Source: Mycolicibacterium peregrinum
Lineage (GTDB): Bacteria; Actinomycetota; Actinomycetes; Mycobacteriales; Mycobacteriaceae
Assembly: GCF_002102345.1 (NCBI RefSeq)
Contig: NZ_LQPP01000044.1
Coordinates: 1-64,000, forward strand
Reading direction: 5' to 3'
Length of the DNA: 64,000 nucleotides
In this document: piece by piece, positions 54,477 through 63,027 of the stretch
Layout: the number at the start of each line of letters is the position of its first letter
Position numbering within the stretch: the stretch's first letter is position 1
Translations under genes and position numbers: made by a program
Notes under the pieces: model-generated
Databases searched by the model: none
Told to the model about the DNA's origin: nothing
The model's input: only the letters and a program-made list of their open reading frames with translations

Positions 54477-56693
54477 TCAGCCCGCCGGCGCGATGTCGAC
54501 GGGAATCCCGTTGAGCACCGCGGTGCCCGACAGCGGGTCGAGATGAGTGCCGTCGTTGAGCTGGTTGACGTTGGCCCCGGGATGGCTGGCCGCGAGCCGC
54601 TGCCCGGTGCCACTGCGGTCGTGACCCCACCCGTGCGGCAGCGAGACCACGCCGCGCCGCATGCCGTCGTCCACCTCGATCGGGGCCAGCAGCTCACCGC
54701 CCGGGCCCTTGATCACCGCGATGTCGGTGAGGCCCAGATCAGCCGCGTCGTCGGGGTGGATCTGCAGGGTGCACCGGTTGGAGCCACCCGACAGCGCCGG
54801 GAGGTTGTGCATCCAGCTGTTGTTGGACCGCAGGTGACGTCGCCCGATCAACAGGAACCCGCCGGCAGAGCGGGCGAGGGCGTCGCGCAGGCGTGCCACG
54901 TCGGTGACGATCGGTTCGGGCGCGAGTTCGATGCGCCCACTTGGGGTTCGGAGAATCTCGGGGATCCGCGGTCGCAGCGGCCCCAGGTCGATGCCGTGTG
55001 GGTTGGCCTTCAACCGCTCCATGGTGAGCCCGTCGGGCTTGGCTCCGAAGGCGTCGCCGTAGGGCCCCACCCGCAGCATCATGTCCAGGCGTCGTTCGTA
55101 GCCGGGCCCGTCGTACAGCATGGCGGTGAGCTCGGCGACGTCGCGCCCCGCCACCGGTGAATCGGGGTTGGCGACCTCTTTCGCCAGGGTTGTCGCGATC
55201 ACCTGGGCGTCGACGAGGGCGGGATCACCATCGGCGCCGATGCCGTAGAGGATGAGGGCGAGTCGGGACAAGATCTCGGGCTCGTCCGGCCGGCCGTCGA
55301 GCGGCAGCGCCGGAGATGAGTACCGCACGTTGTTGCGTACCGCGAGATTGTTCAGCGCGACGTCGAAGTGGGCGCTGCGCGACGGCGGAGGCGGCGGCAG
55401 GATCACGTCGGCGTGGCGCGTGGTCTCGTTGAGGTAGGGGTCGACGCTCAGCATGAAGTCGACGCTGTCGAGCGCCTTGTCGAGACGGTCGCCGTCCGGC
55501 GCGGACAGCACCGGGTTGCCTGCGATGGTGATCATCGCCTTGATCTGGCCCGCGCCCGCGGTGTCGATCTCCTCGGCGAGCGCGGCCGCCGGCAGTTCGG
55601 ACAGCGCCTCGGGATAGCCCGAGACCCGGCTGGCCCACCGCCCGGTCCTGAAGCCACGGCCCGGTTTCGGTGGCCGCGGCGCGGGGGCGGCGGCCCCGAG
55701 CGCGAACATCGCGCCGCCGGGGCGGTCGAGGTTCCCGGTGAGGATGTTGATGACGTCGACGAGCCAGCTGCCGATGGTCCCGAACTCGACCGTCGACGTG
55801 CCGATGCGACCGTAGACGGCCGCGGTCGGCGCCGACGCGAGTTCCCGGGCCAGTTCCCGGATCTCCGTGGCGCCGACACCGCAGGCCGCCTCCACGGCCT
55901 CGGGCGAGAACTCGTCGGCCAGCGCGCGGACCTCCTCGATGCCAGTGACGTGCTCGGCGAGCCGACCGAGATCGACGAGATCCTCCTCGAACAGCACGTG
56001 CGCGATCGCGAACAGCAGCGCCGCATCGGTGCCGGGCCGCGGGGCGAGATGCCGGTCGGCGAGCTTCGCCGTCTGGGTGCGGGCTGGGTCGATGACGACG
56101 AGCTTGCCGCCGCGCTTACGCAGGGCCCGCAGCTTGCCGGGAAAATCGGCCGCGGTGGCCAGGCTGCCGTTCGACACCATCGGATTCGCACCGATGATCA
56201 CGAGGTAGTCAGTGCGGTCGAGATCGGGCACGGTGAACGCGACCGGACTGCCGAACATCAGACCGAGTGCGACGTGCTTGGGCATCTGATCCAGCGTGCT
56301 GGCGCTGAACACCTGCCGAGTGCCGAGGCCCTTGATGATCAGCGGCGCGTACAGGCTGCCGGCGACGGTGTGCGCGTTCGGATTGCCGAGGTATACCCCG
56401 ACCGAGCCGCCGCCGTGCTCGGCGATCACGGCGCCGAGGCGCTCGGTGATGACGGCGTAGGCCTCGGCCCAGGTGGCCTCGGTCAGGACGCCGTCACGGC
56501 GGACCAGCGGGTGCGTCAACCGGTCCGGGTCGTTGTCGAGTTCGGCGAAACTGGCGCCTTTCGGGCAGATGAATCCCGCGCTGAACACGTCGTCGCGGTC
56601 ACCGCGGGCACCGGTCACCCGGCCGTCGGAGATCGTGAGCGTCAGGCCACAGGTGGCCTCGCAGAAGGGGCAGATCCGCAGGGCTGTGCTCAT
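54477..56693 (-). CDS. Molybdopterin-dependent oxidoreductase
   Basis: 738 residues of the DMSO reductase/formate dehydrogenase superfamily. CPFCEATCGL with the fourth cysteine in FICPKG binds a [4Fe-4S] cluster near the N-terminus; VIIGANPMVSNGSLATA and a C-terminal MopB domain (RSNNSWMHNLP) follow. No signal or Tat motif is visible, so it is cytoplasmic. Substrate unknown. It has no counterpart between lpqG and hpt in M. tuberculosis. Confidence 0.87.
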   Translation of the reverse strand: MSTALRICPFCEATCGLTLTISDGRVTGARGDRDDVFSAGFICPKGASFAELDNDPDRLTHPLVRRDGVLTEATWAEAYAVITERLGAVIAEHGGGSVGVYLGNPNAHTVAGSLYAPLIIKGLGTRQVFSASTLDQMPKHVALGLMFGSPVAFTVPDLDRTDYLVIIGANPMVSNGSLATAADFPGKLRALRKRGGKLVVIDPARTQTAKLADRHLAPRPGTDAALLFAIAHVLFEEDLVDLGRLAEHVTGIEEVRALADEFSPEAVEAACGVGATEIRELARELASAPTAAVYGRIGTSTVEFGTIGSWLVDVINILTGNLDRPGGAMFALGAAAPAPRPPKPGRGFRTGRWASRVSGYPEALSELPAAALAEEIDTAGAGQIKAMITIAGNPVLSAPDGDRLDKALDSVDFMLSVDPYLNETTRHADVILPPPPPSRSAHFDVALNNLAVRNNVRYSSPALPLDGRPDEPEILSRLALILYGIGADGDPALVDAQVIATTLAKEVANPDSPVAGRDVAELTAMLYDGPGYERRLDMMLRVGPYGDAFGAKPDGLTMERLKANPHGIDLGPLRPRIPEILRTPSGRIELAPEPIVTDVARLRDALARSAGGFLLIGRRHLRSNNSWMHNLPALSGGSNRCTLQIHPDDAADLGLTDIAVIKGPGGELLAPIEVDDGMRRGVVSLPHGWGHDRSGTGQRLAASHPGANVNQLNDGTHLDPLSGTAVLNGIPVDIAPAG

Positions 56694-56711
56694 CTCCGAA
56701 TTCTGCGCCGA

Positions 56712-57290
56712 TCAGGTGGCTGAGTACACCTTCGGTTCGAGAGTGCCGATGTAGGGCAGGTCGCGGTAGCGCTCGGCGAAGTCCAGGCCATAGCCGACGA
56801 CGAACTCGTTGGGAATGTCGAAGCCCACGTAGGCGACGTCGAGTTCGGTCTTGACGGCCTCGGGCTTGCGCAGCAGCGTGCACACCCGCAGCGAGCGCGG
56901 GTGACGGGTGGCGAGGTTGCGGAGCAACCAGGACAGGGTCAGACCCGAGTCGATGATGTCCTCGACGATCAGCACATCGCGGTCGTTGATGTCGCGGTCG
57001 AGATCCTTGAGGATCCGGACGACGCCCGAGGACGAGGTCGAGGATCCGTACGAGCTCACCGCCATGAACTCCAGCTGCGTCGGCAGCGGGATGGTCCGGG
57101 CCAGATCCGTGACGAACATGACCGCGCCCTTGAGCACCGTGACCAACAGCAGGTCGTCGTTGCCCAAATTGTCGCGGTATTGCTCGGCGATCATCTCGGC
57201 GAGCTCGACGGTGCGCGTCCGGATCTGCTCCTCGGACAACAGCACCGATTTGATGTCTCCCGCGTACAGCTCGGCAGAGTCGACAGCCAC
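56712..57290 (-). CDS. hpt: Hypoxanthine phosphoribosyltransferase
   Basis: 192 residues from GTG 57290 (VAVDSAELYAGD). The PRPP-binding VLIVEDIIDSGLTLSWLL motif and flexible-loop SYGSSTSSSG are clear. Purine salvage. Next to tilS as in most actinobacteria. The ORF opens at 57326 but those residues overlap the intergenic region. Confidence 0.94.
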   Translation of the reverse strand: MAVDSAELYAGDIKSVLLSEEQIRTRTVELAEMIAEQYRDNLGNDDLLLVTVLKGAVMFVTDLARTIPLPTQLEFMAVSSYGSSTSSSGVVRILKDLDRDINDRDVLIVEDIIDSGLTLSWLLRNLATRHPRSLRVCTLLRKPEAVKTELDVAYVGFDIPNEFVVGYGLDFAERYRDLPYIGTLEPKVYSAT

Positions 57291-57335
57291 TGCAACAGCG
57301 TGCCACGTGAAGGGTCCGCATTCCAACGCGGATCG

Positions 57336-58295
57336 CTAGACGGGTTCGGTGTGCATCACCAGCACGCCGGCCCGCCGCGCCGCGAACAATCGCTGTTTGC
57401 GCAGCCCGGAACCGACGGCCACCCCGCCCTGCCCACGCCAGGCCGTCACCAGCCGGTCCACCGCGCGGATCTGGGTGTCGGTCAGATCACACGCGCCCCC
57501 GGCCAACAGCCAGGCCCGGATCACCCGGCGCCGGAGCGCGTCGGGCAACGCCGACAACCGGGCCGTGTCCAGTCCCCCGGCCTCCGTTCCCGTCGCGGCC
57601 AGCGCGTCGCCGGCCAGGCCATCGAGCGTCTCGGTGTCTTCCCGCAGCGCGGTGGCGGTGCGGGCCAAGGCCTCGGCCACCCCACCGCCGAGCACGTCCT
57701 CCAGCAGCGGCAGCACCTCGTGCCGCAACCGCACCCGGGTGAACCGCCGGTCGGCATTGTGCGGGTCCTGCCACGGGGTGAGGCCGAGTTCGTCGCACGC
57801 CGCACGAGTCAGGTCCCGCCGCACCCCCAGCAGCGGCCGGTGCCACGGCGGGTCGTGCGGGCGCATGCCGGCGATCGAGCGCGCTCCCGACCCGCGGCCG
57901 AGCCCGAGCAGCACCGTCTCGGCCTGGTCATCGAGGGTGTGTCCGAGAAGTACCGGTGCGCTGTCCCGCGCCATTTCCAGGGCCGCATAGCGCGCCTGAC
58001 GGGCAGCGGCCTCCGGACCGCCGACCCGGCCGACGTCAACTGAAACCACCTGCGCTCCAACACAACCCAGTTTCAGCGCCTGCCGGCGGGCGGTGTCGGC
58101 GACAGCATCAGATCCGGCTTGCAAGCGGTGGTCGACGATCAGCGCAGTGGTGGGCCGCAACTCCGCGGCCACCGCGGTCAGCGCCAGGGAATCCGAGCCT
58201 CCGGACAGGGCCACACACCAGCTCGCGCCGTCGATCCGCTCGCCGGCGGCGGCCACCGCCCGCCGCAGTGCGGCTACAGCACCCGATCGATCCAT
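57336..58295 (-). CDS. tilS: tRNA(Ile)-lysidine synthase
   Basis: 319 residues. The PP-loop SGGSDSLAL is near residue 30, and LLGHTLDDQAETVLLGLGRGSG is the N-type PP-ATPase motif. It modifies the wobble cytidine of the CAU isoleucine tRNA. The start is overlapped by 22 bp by the end of the upstream gene. Confidence 0.94.
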   Translation of the reverse strand: MDRSGAVAALRRAVAAAGERIDGASWCVALSGGSDSLALTAVAAELRPTTALIVDHRLQAGSDAVADTARRQALKLGCVGAQVVSVDVGRVGGPEAAARQARYAALEMARDSAPVLLGHTLDDQAETVLLGLGRGSGARSIAGMRPHDPPWHRPLLGVRRDLTRAACDELGLTPWQDPHNADRRFTRVRLRHEVLPLLEDVLGGGVAEALARTATALREDTETLDGLAGDALAATGTEAGGLDTARLSALPDALRRRVIRAWLLAGGACDLTDTQIRAVDRLVTAWRGQGGVAVGSGLRKQRLFAARRAGVLVMHTEPV

Positions 58296-59341
58296 CGCTG
58301 CGGTTCATCGATCTCGTCGGGCAGCGGCAGGGTGTCTGGGCTCGACCAGATGGTGTTGAACCGGGCCATCCCGACTGTCGTGACCACGTGGTCGACGAAC
58401 GCCTTACCCCGGGTGTACTGGCTGATCTTGGCGTCGAAGCCCAAAAGCGCACGCACGAGACGCTGCAGCGGCGGCTGCTTGCGCTGCCTGCGTTCGTCGA
58501 AGCGGCGCCGGATCGTCGAGACCGTGGGCACCACCGCCGGGCCGACAGCGTCCATCACGTGATCGGCGTGCCCCTCCAGCAGCGTGCCCAGCACCAGCAG
58601 CTGATCCAGCGCCCGGCGCTGAGGCTCGGCCTGCACGGCACGCATGAGGCCCAGCACACCCGTCGAATTCGGGTCCGGCGGTTGACCATTGCGCTGGTTC
58701 CGGACGAACTCCGCGAGCCGCCCCACCATCTCGGTGACATCCTCGCCGGCATCCTGGGTCAGCACCGCCAGGGCCTGTGACATGTGGTCGGCCAGCCAGG
58801 GGTTGGCCCGGAACTGCACCCGGTGGGTGACCTCATGCAGGCATACCCACAACCGGAAATCGGCTGGGGATACCCGTAACTGGCGTTCCACCGCGATGAC
58901 GTTGGGATACACCAACAGCAGCTCGCCACCATCAGGGCCGAACGGATCGTACTGGCCGAGGATGCCCGTGGAGATGAACGCCAGCACGGCGCCGGTCTGC
59001 GCCCCCGTCACCCGCCCGGTGATGAATCCCGGCTTGTGCTCGTCAGTTTCGTCGCCCGGTCGGATCCCGGTGGTCATCACCCGCATGGACCGGGTGGCCG
59101 CTCGGATCCACTCGGGACGGTCCACCACCCGGGCCTCGGACACCTCTGCGCCCTCGATCAGACCCGTCACCTCGCGCACCGGCAGCTCGGCGGACTTCGA
59201 ACTCGCCGAGAGCTGCTCGATCACCTGGTTGCGGGTGTAGTCCGTCGATGCCGGGGCCGGCCGGGCCAGCTTCGCCCCCACCGTCGCGGCGAAGTTCCAG
59301 TCGACAGCGCGGCCTGCGGTCAGGGCGACCCGGTCACTCAC
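58274..59341 (-). CDS. Zinc-dependent metalloprotease-like protein (Rv3626c-like)
   Basis: 355 residues from GTG 59341. HEVTHRVQF is the HExxH zinc motif in a DUF2342-type ('zincin-like') protein, preceded by DFRLWVCL. Actinobacterial family of unknown substrate, found between dacB and tilS. Start overlaps the dacB stop. Confidence 0.87.
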   Translation of the reverse strand: MSDRVALTAGRAVDWNFAATVGAKLARPAPASTDYTRNQVIEQLSASSKSAELPVREVTGLIEGAEVSEARVVDRPEWIRAATRSMRVMTTGIRPGDETDEHKPGFITGRVTGAQTGAVLAFISTGILGQYDPFGPDGGELLLVYPNVIAVERQLRVSPADFRLWVCLHEVTHRVQFRANPWLADHMSQALAVLTQDAGEDVTEMVGRLAEFVRNQRNGQPPDPNSTGVLGLMRAVQAEPQRRALDQLLVLGTLLEGHADHVMDAVGPAVVPTVSTIRRRFDERRQRKQPPLQRLVRALLGFDAKISQYTRGKAFVDHVVTTVGMARFNTIWSSPDTLPLPDEIDEPQRWIDRVL

Positions 59342-60720
59342 GTGCCACACCCGCACGACCGCAGCACCGCGGCCAGCTCATCGATCGCGGTGCGTCCCGT
59401 GGGCCCGGCGTTGTTGGAGATCAGCGCGAACGTCAGCACCCGGCCGTTGTCGTCGGTGACGATGCCGGCCAGAGCGTTGGTCCCGGTCAGCGATCCGGTC
59501 TTGGCCCGCAGCCAGCCCGCGGCGTCACGCCCGGCAGCGGTGTCGAGGTAGCGGTTGGACAACGTCCCGCTGCCCCCGGCGATGGGCAGCAGATCCACCA
59601 GCGGGCGCATGGCCGGTTCGGTGTTGCCCGCCGCGAGGTTGACCACCTCGTCGAGGATCCGGGCGGTCAGCCGGTCATCGGTCGACAGGCCGCTGGAATC
59701 GACCAGCTTGGCGGCCGACATGTCGATGCCGACACCTTCGAGTTGACTCGTCACCGCGTCGACACCGCCGTCGAAACTCTGCGGCCGGTGCAGTTGGGCG
59801 GCGACCTCGCGGGCGATCGACTCGGCCATCACGTTGTCGGACTCGTTCATCATCTGGCGCAGGCGCTCGATCAGGGGTGCGGACTGCACCGCGGCGATCT
59901 GCCTGCCACCTGAGACCTCTGCGGGCAGCACCGTCACCGTCGCGGGGTCCACCCGCAGGGCGGTGGCCAGGGCCCGGCCCGCGTCGAGCGCCGGTGTGGT
60001 CGACCGCCTGGATTCCACCGTCGTCGGCTGGATACGTCCGCCGTCGAGCATCACCGGCTCCATCGGAGCGATGTCACCGCCCTCGATGTCGGCGGGATCC
60101 CAGCCCGGCGCCATCGTCGGGCCGCTGTAGTCGCTGGTGTCCACCCGCACCGCGGTGACCGTGATCCCGCTGCCGCGCACCTGCTCGGCGAGGTCGCTGA
60201 TGCGGGCCGCGCCCTTGTACCAGGTATCGGTGTCGTCCGGCGCCGCCGAGAGCGTGGTGTCCCCGCCGCCCTTGAGCACCACCAGACCGGGCTGCGAGTC
60301 GACGGCCAGGACCGTCGTGGCCAGCCTGGCGTTGCGGTCCAGTGTGAGCAGCGCCGCGGCTGTGGTCAGCACCTTGTTGACCGACGCCGGCTGCATCGGC
60401 ACCCCGGAATTCTGCTCCCACAGCTCGGCGCCGGTCTCGGCGTCGGTGATCCGGCCGGTGACCAGACCGAGATCGGGGTTGGCCAGAGCCGGGGCCAGCG
60501 CGGCGGCCAGGCCGCTCACGGTCGGGCTCGGCGCCGACATGTCCACCGGGACGATCCCCGGGCTCGCCGTCGCGGGCGGAGGTGCGGGTACGGCCGCCGC
60601 GGCATCACTGGAACGGTGCCCGGTGAGCACGGCAGCAAGCGCGACGACACCGGCGACCAGCATCAAGACCACGACGCCAACCGCCACATGGGTGGACTGC
60701 CGCCACCGAGTGGGCCGCAT
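59338..60720 (-). CDS. dacB: D-alanyl-D-alanine carboxypeptidase (DacB family)
   Basis: 460 residues from ATG 60720 (MRPTRWRQSTHVAV). An N-terminal membrane anchor (VAVGVVVLMLVAGVVALAAVL) precedes the S13-type penicillin-binding domain: SxxK in PASVNKVL, SxN in NESDNVMAE and KTG in AKTGSLTGTN. It trims peptidoglycan stem peptides outside the membrane. Confidence 0.93.
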   Translation of the reverse strand: MRPTRWRQSTHVAVGVVVLMLVAGVVALAAVLTGHRSSDAAAAVPAPPPATASPGIVPVDMSAPSPTVSGLAAALAPALANPDLGLVTGRITDAETGAELWEQNSGVPMQPASVNKVLTTAAALLTLDRNARLATTVLAVDSQPGLVVLKGGGDTTLSAAPDDTDTWYKGAARISDLAEQVRGSGITVTAVRVDTSDYSGPTMAPGWDPADIEGGDIAPMEPVMLDGGRIQPTTVESRRSTTPALDAGRALATALRVDPATVTVLPAEVSGGRQIAAVQSAPLIERLRQMMNESDNVMAESIAREVAAQLHRPQSFDGGVDAVTSQLEGVGIDMSAAKLVDSSGLSTDDRLTARILDEVVNLAAGNTEPAMRPLVDLLPIAGGSGTLSNRYLDTAAGRDAAGWLRAKTGSLTGTNALAGIVTDDNGRVLTFALISNNAGPTGRTAIDELAAVLRSCGCGT

Positions 60721-60847
60721 ATTTCTCCTGCTCTGCCGGTGGTGGGGACGAGCCACCCGTTTAGGCCAGACTATCGCTCGATTAGGGTTGACCCGCGTCG
60801 TCGCCCGACGACCCAAGACTGACCGCAGATGCGAAGGAGCCGCGACG

Positions 60848-61336
60848 GTGAAGTTCGACGTCGTCATCGAGATCCCGAAGGGTTCGCGCAACAAGTACGA
60901 GGTTGACCACGAAACCGGCCGGGTCAAGCTCGACCGCTACCTGTACACCGCATTCGGCTACCCCGCCGACTACGGGTTCTTCGAAGACACCCTCGGCGAG
61001 GACGGCGATCCGCTGGATGCGCTGGTGCTGCTGCCCGAGTCGGTGTTCCCCGGCTGCACCGTCGAGGCCCGCCCGGTGGCGATGTTCAAGATGACCGACG
61101 AGGCCGGCGGCGACGACAAGTTGCTGTGCGTGCCCGCCGGGGATCCGCGCTGGGACCACATCCAGGACCTCGGCGACGTGCCGCCGTTCGAGCTCGAGGC
61201 GATCAAGCACTTCTTCGTGCACTACAAGGACCTGGAGCCGGGCAAGTTCGTCAAGACCGCCGACTGGGTGGGACGCGAAGAGGCCGAGGCCGAGTTGCAG
61301 CGTTCGGTCGAGCGGTTCAAGACCGAAGGTCACTGA
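60848..61336 (+). CDS. ppa: Inorganic pyrophosphatase
   Basis: 162 residues from GTG 60848, with AAGGAG nine bases before. EIPKGSRNKYEVD and the family I signature EDGDPLDALVL are present; the His-containing C-terminus is typical of mycobacterial Ppa. A GATCGGC/GCCGATC hairpin (61335-61350) overlaps the stop and could help termination. Confidence 0.96.
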   Translation: MKFDVVIEIPKGSRNKYEVDHETGRVKLDRYLYTAFGYPADYGFFEDTLGEDGDPLDALVLLPESVFPGCTVEARPVAMFKMTDEAGGDDKLLCVPAGDPRWDHIQDLGDVPPFELEAIKHFFVHYKDLEPGKFVKTADWVGREEAEAELQRSVERFKTEGH

Positions 61337-61437
61337 TCGGCTCGCCGATCGAATGTCGCTGATCTTGGAGAGTTAGCCTCGCTGTAACACGGGGTAACGC
61401 CGCTGTGCTCTGCGCCTTTCATGCTTGACCAGTGTTG

Positions 61438-61953
61438 ATGCATCAGGGCCTGGGACTTGAGGCGTACAACGCTTTGCCGACGCGCCGTGCGGTGCATGCC
61501 GTGTACGAGTGCTGCTACAGCGTTGTGCTGGCGACCGATCTTGCCGGAGGGCGTCCGTTCGCCGACCATGCCGCGCTGTTCCGGCAGGCCGATGCCCTGC
61601 TGTTCAGCCTCGGTGAGGATTCCATCGACCGGGTACTGCAGGCCTATCCGCACATCGGGCGGCGTCCCCGCAGCCCGAAGTCGGTGTGCGAACAGTGCTC
61701 GGTGTGGGACGACGATCCCGAGGTGATGACCCAGCTCAACTCCGAGGTCCGGCACTACGCCGAGCGGTTCGGGTTCGGCTTCGTGATGTTCGTCGAAGAC
61801 TGCTGCGCGCACCGGGCCATGGCCGGGATCCTCGACCGGCTGCACAATGACCGCGACACCGAACGCAAGGTGGTCCGCAACGAGTTGGCCCGCATCAACC
61901 GGGCCCGGCTGGAACGCATGCTCGGCCCCGAGGGCGGCTACTACAACTGGTAG
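61438..61953 (+). CDS. OHCU decarboxylase-like protein (UraD)
   Basis: 171 residues from ATG 61438 (MHQGLGLEAYNALP); GTG 61432 is an alternative. YNALPTRRAVHAVYECC, GRPFADHAALFRQADAL and YAERFGFGFVMFVE with a final RLERMLGPEG fit 2-oxo-4-hydroxy-4-carboxy-5-ureidoimidazoline decarboxylases, which finish uricase products to allantoin. Neither uricase nor transthyretin-like hydrolase is nearby, so the role is provisional. Confidence 0.72.
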   Translation: MHQGLGLEAYNALPTRRAVHAVYECCYSVVLATDLAGGRPFADHAALFRQADALLFSLGEDSIDRVLQAYPHIGRRPRSPKSVCEQCSVWDDDPEVMTQLNSEVRHYAERFGFGFVMFVEDCCAHRAMAGILDRLHNDRDTERKVVRNELARINRARLERMLGPEGGYYNW

Positions 61954-62036
61954 CCGGGCCCACACCGCGATCCCTGACGTAGCGTGGTGCAGCAGAGCCG
62001 ATTTCATCGCCAGCCCTGCACCGACCGAGGACAGCC

Positions 62037-62987
62037 ATGCTCACTTCCGAGAACCACGTCCTGCAGATCGGCCCACTGAAGCCCTCACTCGCGGAAACCC
62101 TGCGCACCGATTACCACGCGTACGCCCTTCCCAACGGGGACCAGCGAGAGGCATTTCTGGCCGAACACGCGGCCGAGGTCACCGCGATCGTCGTCTCCGG
62201 CGTCACCCGAGTCGACCCAGATCTGATGGCCGCACTTCCGAACCTGAAGGCCGTGGTGAACTTCGGCGTCGGGTACGACAACATCGACGTGGAGGCCGCC
62301 ACGGCACGGGGTATCGGCGTCAGCAACACCCCTGACGTGCTCGACGACTGCGTGGCCGACACCGCGGTAGGCCTTCTCATCGACACCATGCGGCAGTTCT
62401 CGGCCGCCGACCGGTACCTGCGGGCGGGCCGCTGGGCAGCCGAAGGCAATTACCCACTGACACAGCACGTTTCAGGATCCTTGGTCGGCATCCTGGGGCT
62501 GGGCCGGATCGGTGGCGCGATCGCCACCCGGCTCAGCGCATTCGGTTGTGTAATCAGCTACCACAACCGCAGGCAGATCCCCGGCAGCCCGTACACCTAC
62601 GTCGACTCCCCGGTCGAACTGGCCCGCCTCGTCAGGGTGCTCGTGGTCGCCGCCGCAGGCGGGTCCGGCACCCGTCACCTCGTGAACCGAGAAGTGCTCG
62701 ACGCGCTCGGGGCAGACGGCTATCTGATCAACATCGCCCGCGGCAGCGTGATCGACCAGGACGCCCTCGTCGAGGCACTGACTCACGGCCGGCTGGCCGG
62801 GGCGGGTCTGGACGTGTTCGCCGACGAACCGAACGTCCCCGCCGCGTTGATACCGCTCGACAACGTGGTGCTGCTGCCCCATGTCGGCAGTGGCACGGTC
62901 GAAACACGGGCGGCCATGGAGGCACTGGTCCTGGCCAATCTGGACAAGTTCTTGCAGTCGGGCGAGCTGGTCACGCCCGTTCGGTGA
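62037..62987 (+). CDS. D-2-hydroxyacid dehydrogenase
   Basis: 316 residues. NAD-binding GILGLGRIGGAIATRL at about 150, catalytic Arg in VVAAAGGSGTRHLVNRE, and Glu-His partners in DVFADEPNVP and LLPHVGSGT mark the family. LPNLKAVVNFGVGYDNIDVEAA is typical of glyoxylate/hydroxypyruvate reductases. Substrate not settled. Confidence 0.9.
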   Translation: MLTSENHVLQIGPLKPSLAETLRTDYHAYALPNGDQREAFLAEHAAEVTAIVVSGVTRVDPDLMAALPNLKAVVNFGVGYDNIDVEAATARGIGVSNTPDVLDDCVADTAVGLLIDTMRQFSAADRYLRAGRWAAEGNYPLTQHVSGSLVGILGLGRIGGAIATRLSAFGCVISYHNRRQIPGSPYTYVDSPVELARLVRVLVVAAAGGSGTRHLVNREVLDALGADGYLINIARGSVIDQDALVEALTHGRLAGAGLDVFADEPNVPAALIPLDNVVLLPHVGSGTVETRAAMEALVLANLDKFLQSGELVTPVR

Positions 62988-63027
62988 ATCGCGCCCGTGA
63001 CGGGCATGCTCCGGCGATGATGTCGCG

